A DNA stretch of 64,000 nt, taken from positions 1 through 64,000 of the forward strand of contig DAOSVM010000002.1 in the NCBI GenBank assembly GCA_035379625.1, in the 5' to 3' direction. Made by a program: the position numbers and the translations under genes. The notes below the pieces were generated by a model. It had not been told where the DNA came from and made no database searches. It worked only from the letters and a program-made list of their open reading frames with translations. The DNA is from DAOSCP01 sp035379625. GTDB lineage: Bacteria > Bacteroidota > Ignavibacteria > Ignavibacteriales > DAOSCP01. Every line of letters starts with the position of its first letter. The first letter of the stretch is position 1. Shown one piece after another: positions 6,880 through 16,229 of this stretch.

Positions 6880-9813
6880 ATGTACAATATTACAAAAAGA
6901 ATTTTAGCTGGTCTAACATTTTTAATTACATTTGGAGTATTTTATTCAACAACGCAGCCATCTGTATCGTTTTGGGATTGTGGTGAGTGTGCTGCTGCAT
7001 CACACAGTTTACAAGTACCACATCCACCTGGAGCACCTTTCTTTGTGCTATTAGGAAGGTTGTTTAACATTATCAATCCAGCTGGAAATCCCGCATTAAA
7101 TACAAATATACTTTCTATTTTTGCTAGTGCATTTTCTGTAATGCTTTTATTTCTTGTAATTGTTAAAGTAATAGAAATTTATAAAGGGAAAGATTATAAT
7201 TCTGTTCACGAAATACTATTTACCATGCTTTCAGCATTTACTGGTGCAATGGCCTTTGCATTTACACATTCATTTTGGTTTAACGGCGTTGAGACAGAAA
7301 TTTATGCAACTAATACATTTGTTTTTGCAATTATTGTGTATTTTATATTCAGGTGGTATGAAAGAGCTGATAAGCAGGATAATTTAAAATATTTATTAGC
7401 TATTGCCTACCTTGTAGGTGTTTCAACAACATTAAGATTATTAGGAGTTTTAGCACTTACTGGAATTTTATTATTAATTTTCTTCAGAAAATTTGTTAAT
7501 GATGAAGAACAATTAAAAAAATCATTTTATATCCTTTTGTCACATATAGGTATATTATTGGTTGTTGCAATTATTATTTGGTTTACTGAAACTGGCACAG
7601 AACCACCAGACATTGAAACCTATAAGGATTTTGATAAAAATTTTATTCTTATAATGGGCTTTATTTCTGTTGTATTTATGGGAGCGTTTTGGAAAAAGAT
7701 ATTCAATAGAAATTCAGTTTATATGCCAATTGCTGTTGGAGCTGTTGGTATAGCATTTATTTATATGTTTATAGTTAAACATATTCCAGACTATTTGAGT
7801 AAATTGACAGGTAATGATGCTGTTGTATCTGCTATTATTTTTGTCATTTTTATGATAGGTTTGGTTATTTTAGCTTATTATTTCCAAACGCAAAATAAAA
7901 ATGTTTTGCATTTATTAACTCTTGTTGTATTTTTTGTAGTTTTGGGCTATTCTTCATATTCAATGATTATTATAAGGGCGTATAAGCCTAATTTACCAAT
8001 GAATGAAAATCAGCCTGATAATTTAAGAGATTTAGTGCCATATTTAAATCGTGAGCAATATGGCGATTTCCCAATTTTTAAGAGAAGATTTTCACAAGAG
8101 CCACATCAACAAGGGATTTATACAAATTATGGTTCAGATTTAGAATATTTATGGAAGTATCAGATGAACCATATGATGACAAGGTATATTTTATGGACCT
8201 ATGGAGGTAGAGAATCTTGGTATCAGGATGCTGGGCCTAACGTATGGCCATTTAATGGAGTTGCTAATTTCTTTTTTGGTAAATTATTAAATTTAAGATT
8301 TGCGGGAAAAGCGCAAGATTCATTTTACGGAATACCTATAATTTTTGCGTTGTTAGGTATTTATTTCCATTTCCGAAAAGATTGGAAAACTGCCTTTGCA
8401 TTATTTGCAATTTTTATATTTGTAAGTTATTTCTATGCGTTTTATCAAAATCAGCAACAACCGCAACCAAGAGAACGTGATAAGTTTTATGCTGCACAAG
8501 GTTTTATTTTAGCAATATGGATAGGAATAGCAGTTAGAACTATTATTGAATATTTGTATGAAAAAATTAGAAATCAAAATTTAAAACCAATTGTAACCTA
8601 TGCCTTTATTGCTTTAGCTATTTTATTTATTCCCGGTAGAATGCTTCAAGCTAATTATTATACACATTCAAGAGCTAATAATTGGGTTCCTTGGGATTTA
8701 GCTTATAACTTATTGCAAAGTTGTGAGCCAAACGCAATTTTAGTTACAGCTGGTGATAATGATACTTTTCCACTTTGGTATTTACAAGATGCAGAGGGCG
8801 TAAGACAAGATGTTAGAGTTGTGAATTTAAGTTTATTGAATACAAATTGGTATGCAAAACAGTTAAAGCATAATACTCCACACGGCGCACCGGTTGTAAA
8901 AATAACTTATTCTGATGAACAAATTGATCAAATGTTACCAACAAGATGGTCTGCAAAAGAGGATAGTATTGTTGTTCCACTTTCAATGTTGAAAAGACAT
9001 TATGGAGATAACATTCCAAATAATGCTGTAAAAGTTTTCAAATTTACAGTAAAACCTACTATTGGGGATGTTGGTATAAGAGTACAAGATATTTTATTAC
9101 TTGATATTATCAAAAATAACTTAGCGGATAGACCAATTCACATTTCAACTACAACTGGCGGAGATAGTAATTTAGGGCTTGATGAATATTTACAAATGCA
9201 AGGATTAACTTTCAAATTAGTTCCAGAAAGAATTTATGAAACTGGAAATGTTGTAAATGAAAAAGTTATGAGAGAACATCTTTTCAATACAAATACATTA
9301 CAGACAAATAACTATAAACCATATTATCAACCTGGATTTAAGTTTAGAGGATTAGATGATAAATCGAACTTATTCTTTGATGATAACCATTTTAGAATGA
9401 TGCAAAGTTATAGAGGAGCTTACTTAAATTTAGCGGGATATTATATCAATAAAGATCAAAAAGATAAAGCAATTGAAACACTTAATTTTATGAATAAAAT
9501 TATTTCTGTAAATCGTGTTGAAATGGAAGATAATTTATTTTTCAAAATGGTTATGATTTATCGTCAATTAGGTGCTTATGATCAGTTTAGCAAATATGGA
9601 ATGAAATTTGTTGACAAAGTTACTGAAAAAATTAAAGAAAATAGAATTTCTCTTGAAGAATTGGAATATTACAAGACATTTGAAAATGTTGCTAGTGTTT
9701 ATGTACTTATGAATAAAAAAGCAGAAGCTATACGTAAATTACAAGAGTTCTATGAAGTTTTTCCAGAATCAACTGTTTTACCTGAATTAATTGACAAGAT
9801 TAAGAAAAGCTGA
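6880..9813 (+). CDS. DUF2723 membrane glycosyltransferase (GT117-like, protein O-mannosyltransferase type)
   Basis: A large inner-membrane protein of about 977 residues. The N-terminal two thirds hold ten or more hydrophobic segments and open with the DUF2723 signature FWDCGE (Asp33, Glu36) and HPPGAP, the likely catalytic loop seen in GT-C fold transferases. The C-terminal part is soluble, with the conserved GDNDTFPLWYLQ and a helical, TPR-like tail. Families of this kind in Bacteroidota are linked to O-glycosylation of exported proteins. A TTG at 6874 is an alternative start. It overlaps the SMR gene by one base. Role in protein glycosylation is inferred from the family. Confidence 0.88.
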   Translation: MYNITKRILAGLTFLITFGVFYSTTQPSVSFWDCGECAAASHSLQVPHPPGAPFFVLLGRLFNIINPAGNPALNTNILSIFASAFSVMLLFLVIVKVIEIYKGKDYNSVHEILFTMLSAFTGAMAFAFTHSFWFNGVETEIYATNTFVFAIIVYFIFRWYERADKQDNLKYLLAIAYLVGVSTTLRLLGVLALTGILLLIFFRKFVNDEEQLKKSFYILLSHIGILLVVAIIIWFTETGTEPPDIETYKDFDKNFILIMGFISVVFMGAFWKKIFNRNSVYMPIAVGAVGIAFIYMFIVKHIPDYLSKLTGNDAVVSAIIFVIFMIGLVILAYYFQTQNKNVLHLLTLVVFFVVLGYSSYSMIIIRAYKPNLPMNENQPDNLRDLVPYLNREQYGDFPIFKRRFSQEPHQQGIYTNYGSDLEYLWKYQMNHMMTRYILWTYGGRESWYQDAGPNVWPFNGVANFFFGKLLNLRFAGKAQDSFYGIPIIFALLGIYFHFRKDWKTAFALFAIFIFVSYFYAFYQNQQQPQPRERDKFYAAQGFILAIWIGIAVRTIIEYLYEKIRNQNLKPIVTYAFIALAILFIPGRMLQANYYTHSRANNWVPWDLAYNLLQSCEPNAILVTAGDNDTFPLWYLQDAEGVRQDVRVVNLSLLNTNWYAKQLKHNTPHGAPVVKITYSDEQIDQMLPTRWSAKEDSIVVPLSMLKRHYGDNIPNNAVKVFKFTVKPTIGDVGIRVQDILLLDIIKNNLADRPIHISTTTGGDSNLGLDEYLQMQGLTFKLVPERIYETGNVVNEKVMREHLFNTNTLQTNNYKPYYQPGFKFRGLDDKSNLFFDDNHFRMMQSYRGAYLNLAGYYINKDQKDKAIETLNFMNKIISVNRVEMEDNLFFKMVMIYRQLGAYDQFSKYGMKFVDKVTEKIKENRISLEELEYYKTFENVASVYVLMNKKAEAIRKLQEFYEVFPESTVLPELIDKIKKS

Positions 9814-10136
9814 TGCATTGGATATATTTAATTATAGCAAGTATTTTTGAAATAGGGTGGCCATTTGGTTTCAAGATGGCCACTCATTCTATATATAAAG
9901 TTTATTGGTTAATATTTGCTGTTATTTCTATGGCATTAAGTGGGTATTTCTTATATTTAGCTCAACAAAAAATTGAAATTTCAACGGCTTATATAGTTTG
10001 GACAGGATTAGGTGCGGCAGGAACTTTTTTGCTTGGTATTATTTTTTTTAATGAAACTTATGATATTTTGAAGTTATTATTTTTTTTGATGATTTTAATT
10101 GGTGTTGTCGGAATAAAATTTGTTTCTCATCAATAG
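9813..10136 (+). CDS. Small multidrug resistance family exporter, guanidinium (Gdx/SugE) type
   Basis: A 107-residue, four-helix inner-membrane protein that works as a dual-topology dimer, exchanging cations for protons. The essential glutamate is Glu13 in IFEIGWPFG, as in Gdx/SugE proteins. The WTGLGAAGT segment in helix 3 also matches the Gdx branch better than the EmrE branch. The start codon overlaps the stop of the DUF2723 gene (TGATG-type coupling), and aroA begins 9 bases after its stop. No guanidine riboswitch can precede it, since it lies inside an operon. Substrate guanidinium is inferred. Confidence 0.88.
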   Translation: MHWIYLIIASIFEIGWPFGFKMATHSIYKVYWLIFAVISMALSGYFLYLAQQKIEISTAYIVWTGLGAAGTFLLGIIFFNETYDILKLLFFLMILIGVVGIKFVSHQ

Positions 10137-10144
10137 GGTAGAAT

Positions 10145-11434
10145 ATGAATAATAAAATTGATTTTGGTAAAATAAAAGAATTTGATGGTAAATTAAAATT
10201 AACAGGTGATAAATCGATTTCTCATAGGGCTGTATTTTTTGCTTCTATGGCGGAAGGAGAGTCGATTATTGAAAATATTTCTTTATCTGCTGATGTGGAA
10301 TCTACTATGAATTGTTTTAAGGCATTAGGTGTTGATATTCTTAAGAAAGATGATAAAGTTTTTATAAAGGGCGCGGGTTTTGATGGATTTAAAGAGCCAA
10401 ATAAGCCATTGGATGCAGGAAATTCTGGGACAACATCCAGATTGCTCATTGGTTTGTTAGCAGCAAGAAATATTAAAGCTGAAATTATTGGTGATGAGTC
10501 TCTTTCCAAAAGACCAATGAATAGAATTATAAGTCCTTTAAACAATTTAGGCGCAAGTATTACATCAAACAATGGTTATTTGCCCGTAAAAATAAATGGA
10601 AATGGTGTTGTAAAAAAATTTAATTACGAACTTCCTGTTGCAAGTGCACAATTGAAAACAAGTTTAATACTCTATGGACTGCATTCAGATGAAGAATCCA
10701 CTATAATTGAAAAGATACCTTCTAGAAATCACACAGAAATTATGTTAAATTTGCACACAATTAAAGAAGGAAATTTAACAAAAATTAATTTTAGTAAAAA
10801 AAATTATCCAATTGCACAGAAATATTTTGTGCCTGGTGATATATCAAGTGCAGCTTTTTTTATAATTATGACTATATTGAATAAAAATTCATCATTATTA
10901 ATAGAAAATGTGAGTTTAAATCCAACTAGAACGGGTTTTTTGAATGTATTGAAAAAAATGGGAGCAGATATAGAAATAGTAGAACAAAAATCTGCTGCCA
11001 GCGAGATATACGGTAATTTATTAGTCAAATCAAGTAAACTAACTAACATTGAAATTCCTATTGAAATAATTCCTAATATAATAGACGAAATTCCGATTTT
11101 AGCAATAGCAGGTTTATTTGGTGAAGGGAAAATGATAGTAAAAGGAGCTGAGGAATTAAGAATTAAAGAATGTGATAGAATAAAGGCAATTGTTGAGAAT
11201 ATTAAAAAATTAAATGTTGAAATTGATGAGATGCAGGATGGGTTTGTTTTACTTGGTAAACCAGAAGGGAATTTTGCTAAAGTTTTATATGAGAGTTACG
11301 ATGATCATCGAATAGCAATGGCGTTTGCTGTTTTGAGTATGGTAAATGAAAATGGGGGCAGCGTTTCAAATTTTGATTGTGTGAGAATTTCAAATCCAAT
11401 ATTTTTGAAGCAAGTTCAAGAAATTATAAGTTAG
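10145..11434 (+). CDS. aroA: 3-phosphoshikimate 1-carboxyvinyltransferase (EPSP synthase)
   Basis: This enzyme joins shikimate 3-phosphate and phosphoenolpyruvate in aromatic amino-acid synthesis. Lys23, Ser24 and Arg28 in GDKSISHR, the PEP loop AGNSGTTSR at residues 91-99, the catalytic Asp within IIDEIP near 315, and the late YDDHRIAMA motif are all present. Length (429) is standard. The ATG follows a GGGTAGAAT leader. It is the last gene of the operon starting with the small ORF at 6641. No clear terminator follows before the repeat element at 11485. Confidence 0.97.
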   Translation: MNNKIDFGKIKEFDGKLKLTGDKSISHRAVFFASMAEGESIIENISLSADVESTMNCFKALGVDILKKDDKVFIKGAGFDGFKEPNKPLDAGNSGTTSRLLIGLLAARNIKAEIIGDESLSKRPMNRIISPLNNLGASITSNNGYLPVKINGNGVVKKFNYELPVASAQLKTSLILYGLHSDEESTIIEKIPSRNHTEIMLNLHTIKEGNLTKINFSKKNYPIAQKYFVPGDISSAAFFIIMTILNKNSSLLIENVSLNPTRTGFLNVLKKMGADIEIVEQKSAASEIYGNLLVKSSKLTNIEIPIEIIPNIIDEIPILAIAGLFGEGKMIVKGAEELRIKECDRIKAIVENIKKLNVEIDEMQDGFVLLGKPEGNFAKVLYESYDDHRIAMAFAVLSMVNENGGSVSNFDCVRISNPIFLKQVQEIIS

Positions 11435-11484
11435 GAATTTTTTATATTCAGAAAGTACTAAATTTTAGTGATTAAGATTTATAT

Positions 11485-12010
11485 TTAGCTCAGACGGTGT
11501 AAGCATAAAGCCCGTGCGGCACACGGGCGGGCTAAAGCCCAAAAATATTTCACTTCTTAAACCATATCTTTCATATTATCAACCACTTAAATTGTTTACA
11601 TATCTTCAAAATAACTATTTACTGAATTTTTACAAATTAGTTGCAAACGTTAAAAGTATAAAAATATTTTCGTAAATACGATATAATTGTATTTATGATA
11701 TATTAACAAAATTGAAAAATATATTCGTGTTTGCAATATAATTGAATAAACGATATAAAATTAATTTTAAAAAATATATTTGTATATACAATATAATTGT
11801 ATATAGGATTTAGTTTTTACAAGAGATTGATTTTCTGTGAAACACACCGCCAGCTTAGCTTTATGACGCTGAATTTTAGGAGATGTGGAATTATGAAACC
11901 TTTAAGCTACACTTTGTAAGGTGATAAAGAAAAGATTTTTAGCGGGCAGTTCCGGCCCGCTGCCCACGTGCGGCGCAGCCGCACGTGGGCTAAGCTTATA
12001 CCGTCTGAGC
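11485..12010 (+). mobile_element. Gene-free inverted-end repeat element, copy B (526 bp)
   Basis: The shortest complete copy. The left, short end is TTAGCTCAGACGGTGTAAGC then ATAAAGCCCGTG/CACGGG (hairpin) and GGGCTAAAGCCC. The right, long end read on the minus strand is GCTCAGACGGTATAAGC, a 12-bp perfect stem CCCACGTGCGGC/GCCGCACGTGGG, and a GCGGGC/GCCCGC hairpin. The right end diverges just outside GCTC (CCC instead of TAA). A block similar to copy A, AAATATTTC then TAAACCATA, follows the short end. The element lies between aroA and the bioB terminator. No coding frame inside has family features. Confidence 0.72.
11662..11810. repeat. AT-rich 17-bp periodic palindromic array in element B
   Basis: Three pairs of exact 17-mers are seen: ATATTTTCGTAAATACG+ATATAATTGTATTTATG, ATATATTCGTGTTTGCA+ATATAATTGAATAAACG and ATATATTTGTATATACA+ATATAATTGTATATAGG. 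Most pairs are closed by a further ATATA. TTGTATATACAA is a palindromic core. Confidence 0.75.
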
Positions 12011-12025
12011 CCAAAAATAAAAAAA

Positions 12026-12044
12026 GCTCCCTTTGAAAGAGAGC
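12026..12044 (-). terminator. Terminator of bioB
   Basis: Read on the minus strand, GCTCTCTTT pairs with AAAGGGAGC and is followed by TTTTTTTATTTTT. It lies just outside the end of repeat element B. Confidence 0.85.
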
Positions 12045-12054
12045 CTTTGGGAGT

Positions 12055-13041
12055 TTATCCAAAATATTCGATTTCTTCAAGAAGTTTCATATCTTCGGAG
12101 GTTTCGCGGCCGCGTGTTGTTAAATAGCCACCAGTTAAAAAGCCATTTATACCTGCAAGCATCAATAGGCCTTGGAAATCTTTCATTTTTGTTTCTCTAC
12201 CAGCAGCAAATTTGATTGATTTGGTAGGGTTTACTAATCTTGTGATTGCAAATGCTTTAGCTATGTCTGAAACGGAAATTGGTTCAACATTTTCAACTTT
12301 TGTACCTTCTATAGGGATGAGAACGTTTAATGGTATGATTTCGACATCAAGTTCTCTGAGTGCGTAGGCGAGTTCAACTCTATCTTCTGGGGTTTCACCT
12401 AAACCGAAAATTCCACCGCAGCAAGCTTGAATTCCATATTTTTTAACTAATTTGACTGTTTCTATTCTTTCTTCGATTGTGTGAGTAGAAGCTACAAGTT
12501 CTTTATATTTGATAGGATTTACTTGCAAGTTGTGATTATAGTGAACTACCTTATGTTCTGCTAATGCTTTAGCAGTTTCGTCGCTAAGGATGCCGAAGCA
12601 ACCACAAACTTCGATGCCGGGAAATTTTTCATAAAGTTTATCGATAGTTTCGAGAATATGAGCAAATTCACGATTGATTTTTTTGTAGCCGTAACCGCTG
12701 GTAACAAGGCCAAAAATTTTTACACCGTTATTTAAGGTTCTTTCTGCGGCTTTAGCGATGGGGTCGAAATCTTGGAATGGATAGACTTCGATATTAGATT
12801 TAGCAAAAATTGATTGTGAGCAGTAGCTGCAATCTTGAGAACAAGCACCGCTTTTTGCGTTGTGGATAGTACAAATATGGTCTTTATTTGTGTATTTTAT
12901 TTTTACTTTGTTAGCTAAAGATATAAGGTCAACTACATCTGGGCCTTCTAATTTGATTAATTCTAGAGCTAAATCTTTTGGTAATGGCTGATTGTTAACA
13001 TATACTATATCATAAGCTTTTATGATGTTTTGATTTATCAT
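12055..13041 (-). CDS. bioB: Biotin synthase
   Basis: A radical SAM enzyme that inserts sulfur into dethiobiotin. The 4Fe-4S cysteines are Cys67, Cys71 and Cys74 in CSQDCSYC, and the later Cys residues for the 2Fe-2S cluster are present (VCGCFG, CCGGIFG). The 328-residue length is typical. A TAGGAG site precedes the ATG. It stands alone, divergent from rpoN, across 242 bases in which I found no recognisable biotin-repressor operator. No other bio gene is in the window. Confidence 0.97.
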   Translation of the reverse strand: MINQNIIKAYDIVYVNNQPLPKDLALELIKLEGPDVVDLISLANKVKIKYTNKDHICTIHNAKSGACSQDCSYCSQSIFAKSNIEVYPFQDFDPIAKAAERTLNNGVKIFGLVTSGYGYKKINREFAHILETIDKLYEKFPGIEVCGCFGILSDETAKALAEHKVVHYNHNLQVNPIKYKELVASTHTIEERIETVKLVKKYGIQACCGGIFGLGETPEDRVELAYALRELDVEIIPLNVLIPIEGTKVENVEPISVSDIAKAFAITRLVNPTKSIKFAAGRETKMKDFQGLLMLAGINGFLTGGYLTTRGRETSEDMKLLEEIEYFG

Positions 13042-13283
13042 AATTAACTCCTACATTTATTAAAAAATTAAGAAAGATTTTTATTTGAAATTTAGCTTTG
13101 TGATGTAATTTTATTGCGAAAGTTTTAATGGATAACAGAGGGAGGTTTTAAATTAAAAGAACACAATTTTAAATATCGTTAAAAAAAATTAAATAAGCAA
13201 AAAAAAATAATTTGTAAAAATGCAACTAATTTAATATTTTAATATTAAATTTTTTTAAAGAAACTAAATTTGGCACGTAATTA

Positions 13284-14771
13284 ATGAGCAATCTTAGGAT
13301 ACAACAAACACAACGAACTGAACTTACTTTAACTCCGCAGCAGATACAATTGCAAAAATTAATTCAGATGAATAATTTAGAATTAGAGCAGAAGATACAA
13401 CAAGAAATTATAGAGAATCCAATTTTGGAATATGCAGATGATAATGAAGATTTCGAACAAAATGAAAATGATGAAGTAGATGATTTTGATGAGTATGATG
13501 ATTATTCGGATGAGAGTGAAGAGACAAAAGTTCGCGATGATGATTCATTCGAGGATTATTTACACGATTCAGAAGTTGATGAAATTCCCACACCTTATTA
13601 TGATAAAGACGCTGTTGAACCAACCGCGAATCAATTTGCAGGATTTGCTTACAAAGCTAGTTTGTTTGAACAACTCTATGAACAATTGCGTTGGCACGAT
13701 TTGCCTGAATTAGAGCTCGAGTTTGCTAAAATGATTATTGGAAATCTTGATCCTAATGGGTATCTTTCCACATCTTTGGATACTTTAATAAAAGATTTTT
13801 ATGTTATTGAAAATAAAAAGATTAGCAAAGAAGATGCAGAAAAAGTGTTAAAACTTGTTCAAACGTTTGAACCTTACGGAATAGCAGCCAGGGATTTAAA
13901 AGAATGTTTGATTATCCAATTAAATAATATGGATTTGGATAGGGATACTTGGTCCTTATGTGTTGATGTTGTAGATAAATATTTTGATTTATTTTTAAAT
14001 CAGAAATTTCAACAATTGAAAGCAAAATTAAAGATTTCGCAAGAGAAATTAACAGAAATTGTTGAGATAATTAAGACATTAAATCCAAAACCTGGAGAAG
14101 GGCTAAATAGTGAGGCAAATACACGTATCATTCCAGATTTTATTATAGAGAAAATAGGTGATAATTATGAAATTATATTGAATGATAGGGCGTCATCGTC
14201 GTTAACTATAAATTCAAGTTATATAAAGTTATTTGAGCAGAACAAAAGAAAACGAACATTATCAAAAAGTGAGAAACAAGCACATAATTACATAAAAGAT
14301 AAATATGAATCTGCTAAATTATTATTAGAAGCGATTAAACAAAGGAGAAAAACATTATTATCGATAATGCGAAGTATTTTTGTTAGACAATTTGATTTTT
14401 TTGAAAAGGGTCCAAAATATTTGAAACCTTTATTATATAAAGATTTATCAGAGGAATTAGGATATGATATAGCGACAATTAGTCGAGCTGTAAAAGGCAA
14501 ATATGTTGAATATAAAGGTGAAATTTATGAGTTGAAGTATTTCTTTAGCGAAGGCCTTCCTACAGATGATGGAGAAGTATTAGCAGTTAAGCATATTAAA
14601 GAGCTTATAAAAGAGATAATTGATAATGAACCACCAGACAAACCTTATAGTGATGATAAATTAGCTGAAATTTTACAAGAAAAAGGTCTTCAAATCGCAA
14701 GAAGGACTGTTACAAAATATCGTGAAGCAATGAATATTCCAGTTGCTCGATTAAGAAAAAAGATAGTTTAA
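13284..14771 (+). CDS. rpoN: RNA polymerase sigma-54 factor
   Basis: The alternative sigma factor that recognises -24/-12 promoters and needs AAA+ activators. The Gln/Leu-rich region I (TPQQIQLQKLIQMNNLELEQ) opens the protein, an acidic region II follows at residues 50-90, then the core-binding domain. The RpoN box ARRTVTKYR is at about residues 472-480. Length (495) is standard. There is no clear Shine-Dalgarno site before the ATG. The two transporter genes follow at 12 bases, suggesting a shared transcript. Its presence makes sigma-54 promoters in this genome plausible. Confidence 0.97.
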   Translation: MSNLRIQQTQRTELTLTPQQIQLQKLIQMNNLELEQKIQQEIIENPILEYADDNEDFEQNENDEVDDFDEYDDYSDESEETKVRDDDSFEDYLHDSEVDEIPTPYYDKDAVEPTANQFAGFAYKASLFEQLYEQLRWHDLPELELEFAKMIIGNLDPNGYLSTSLDTLIKDFYVIENKKISKEDAEKVLKLVQTFEPYGIAARDLKECLIIQLNNMDLDRDTWSLCVDVVDKYFDLFLNQKFQQLKAKLKISQEKLTEIVEIIKTLNPKPGEGLNSEANTRIIPDFIIEKIGDNYEIILNDRASSSLTINSSYIKLFEQNKRKRTLSKSEKQAHNYIKDKYESAKLLLEAIKQRRKTLLSIMRSIFVRQFDFFEKGPKYLKPLLYKDLSEELGYDIATISRAVKGKYVEYKGEIYELKYFFSEGLPTDDGEVLAVKHIKELIKEIIDNEPPDKPYSDDKLAEILQEKGLQIARRTVTKYREAMNIPVARLRKKIV

Positions 14772-14783
14772 AAAGAGGGTAAA

Positions 14784-16229
14784 ATGATAACTTTTATAGT
14801 TTCTCTCATATTATTGTTTATAGGATATTTTTTCTATGCAAAAATAATAGAAAGAAATTTCGGAATAAATGAAAAAAATGAGACTCCAGCTTATAAATTT
14901 CGAGATGGAGTAGATTACGTGCCAATGCATTGGGCAAAGGTTTTTATGATACAATTTTTAAATATTGCTGGGCTAGGACCAATATTTGGTGCAGTGGCAG
15001 GTGCAATGTGGGGACCGGCTGCTTTTTTGTGGATAGTATTTGGTTCCATCTTTGCAGGTGCTGTTCACGATTATCACTCTGGGATGATATCAATTAGATT
15101 AAACGGAATTAGTATAAATGAAATTGTAGGGAAGTATTTAGGCCCTATAATGAAACATTTTATGGCATTTTACACACTGTTTCTAATGATTCTTGTTGGT
15201 GCTGTATTTATTTCGGGGCCTGCAAAAATATTGGTTGGTATTTCCGACAATTTTTTTAATTTAGCTCAATGGTCTTTTATAATATTTATCTATTATTTTT
15301 TAGCTACACTTTTACCAATTGATAAAATTATTGGGAAAATTTATCCACTTTTTGCTGCAGCTATGCTAATAATGGCGGTTGGAATTTTGGGCGCAATGTT
15401 TATCGAAGGATATAAAATTCCAGAATTGACATTAGCCAATCTCCATAACAATCCAGAAAAATTCCCATTTTTCCCAATGATGTTTATTACTATAGCTTGT
15501 GGAGCGATATCTGGTTTTCATTCTACTCAATCTCCATTAATGGCAAGATGTATAGAAAATGAAAAATTAGGGAGAAGAGTTTTTTACGGTGCTATGATTA
15601 CAGAAGCTATTGTTGCTATGATTTGGGCTGCTATTGCAATGGCTTTCTTCGGTGGAGTTGCTCAACTTAATAGTGAAATGGTAAAACATCAAGGTAATGC
15701 AGCATATGTCGTTAATCTTATTTCCAATACTTTGCTTGGCAGAATTGGAGCAATTTTAGCACTTTTAGGCGTTGTTGCTGCACCAATAACTTCGGGGGAT
15801 ACTGCTTTAAGAAGTGGAAGATTAATTATAGCAGATTATTTAAAAATGAATCAACAAAAAATTGTAAATAGATTAATTATAACTGTTCCATTGTTTACCA
15901 TAACATTCATTTTAACTCAAATGAAATTTGATATAATTTGGCGTTATATGGCTTGGACAAACCAAACTTTAGCGATGATTGTTCTTTGGGCATTTTCAGT
16001 TTATTTAAAAATAGAAAAGAAAAATTACTTTTTTACTTTAATTCCTGCAATCTTTATGAGTATGGTTTGTTTAACTTATATTCAAGTTGCACCTGAAGGT
16101 TTTCAATTGAATTACAATATTTCTGTAATTCTTTCTAGTGTATTAACAATTGCTTTTGTTACAATATTCTTCAAGTATGAGATTATTAAACTATTAAATT
16201 ATAAAAAAGTTGGAGTAATTAATGAGTGA
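14784..16229 (+). CDS. CstA-family carbon starvation / peptide or pyruvate transporter
   Basis: A polytopic inner-membrane protein of 481 residues with about 12 hydrophobic segments. The CstA signature is clear: the N-terminal VPMHWAKVF, then GPIFGAVAGAMWGP and GSIFAGAVHDYHSG. Characterised CstA proteins take up peptides or pyruvate during carbon limitation. This one is shorter than E. coli CstA (about 700 residues) and belongs to the short form common in Bacteroidota. GAGGG precedes the ATG. It overlaps the OPT transporter gene by 8 bases. Substrate is not determined. Confidence 0.9.
   Translation: MITFIVSLILLFIGYFFYAKIIERNFGINEKNETPAYKFRDGVDYVPMHWAKVFMIQFLNIAGLGPIFGAVAGAMWGPAAFLWIVFGSIFAGAVHDYHSGMISIRLNGISINEIVGKYLGPIMKHFMAFYTLFLMILVGAVFISGPAKILVGISDNFFNLAQWSFIIFIYYFLATLLPIDKIIGKIYPLFAAAMLIMAVGILGAMFIEGYKIPELTLANLHNNPEKFPFFPMMFITIACGAISGFHSTQSPLMARCIENEKLGRRVFYGAMITEAIVAMIWAAIAMAFFGGVAQLNSEMVKHQGNAAYVVNLISNTLLGRIGAILALLGVVAAPITSGDTALRSGRLIIADYLKMNQQKIVNRLIITVPLFTITFILTQMKFDIIWRYMAWTNQTLAMIVLWAFSVYLKIEKKNYFFTLIPAIFMSMVCLTYIQVAPEGFQLNYNISVILSSVLTIAFVTIFFKYEIIKLLNYKKVGVINE

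Noticed and set aside
11921..12215. Plus-strand ORFs over the end of element B and antisense to bioB
   Set aside because: They are read through hairpin repeats, the terminator and the bioB complement; no family features.
13269..13277. TTTGGCACG just before rpoN looks like a sigma-54 -24 element
   Set aside because: The -12 element is missing at the required spacing and the site would place transcription start inside the rpoN coding region.
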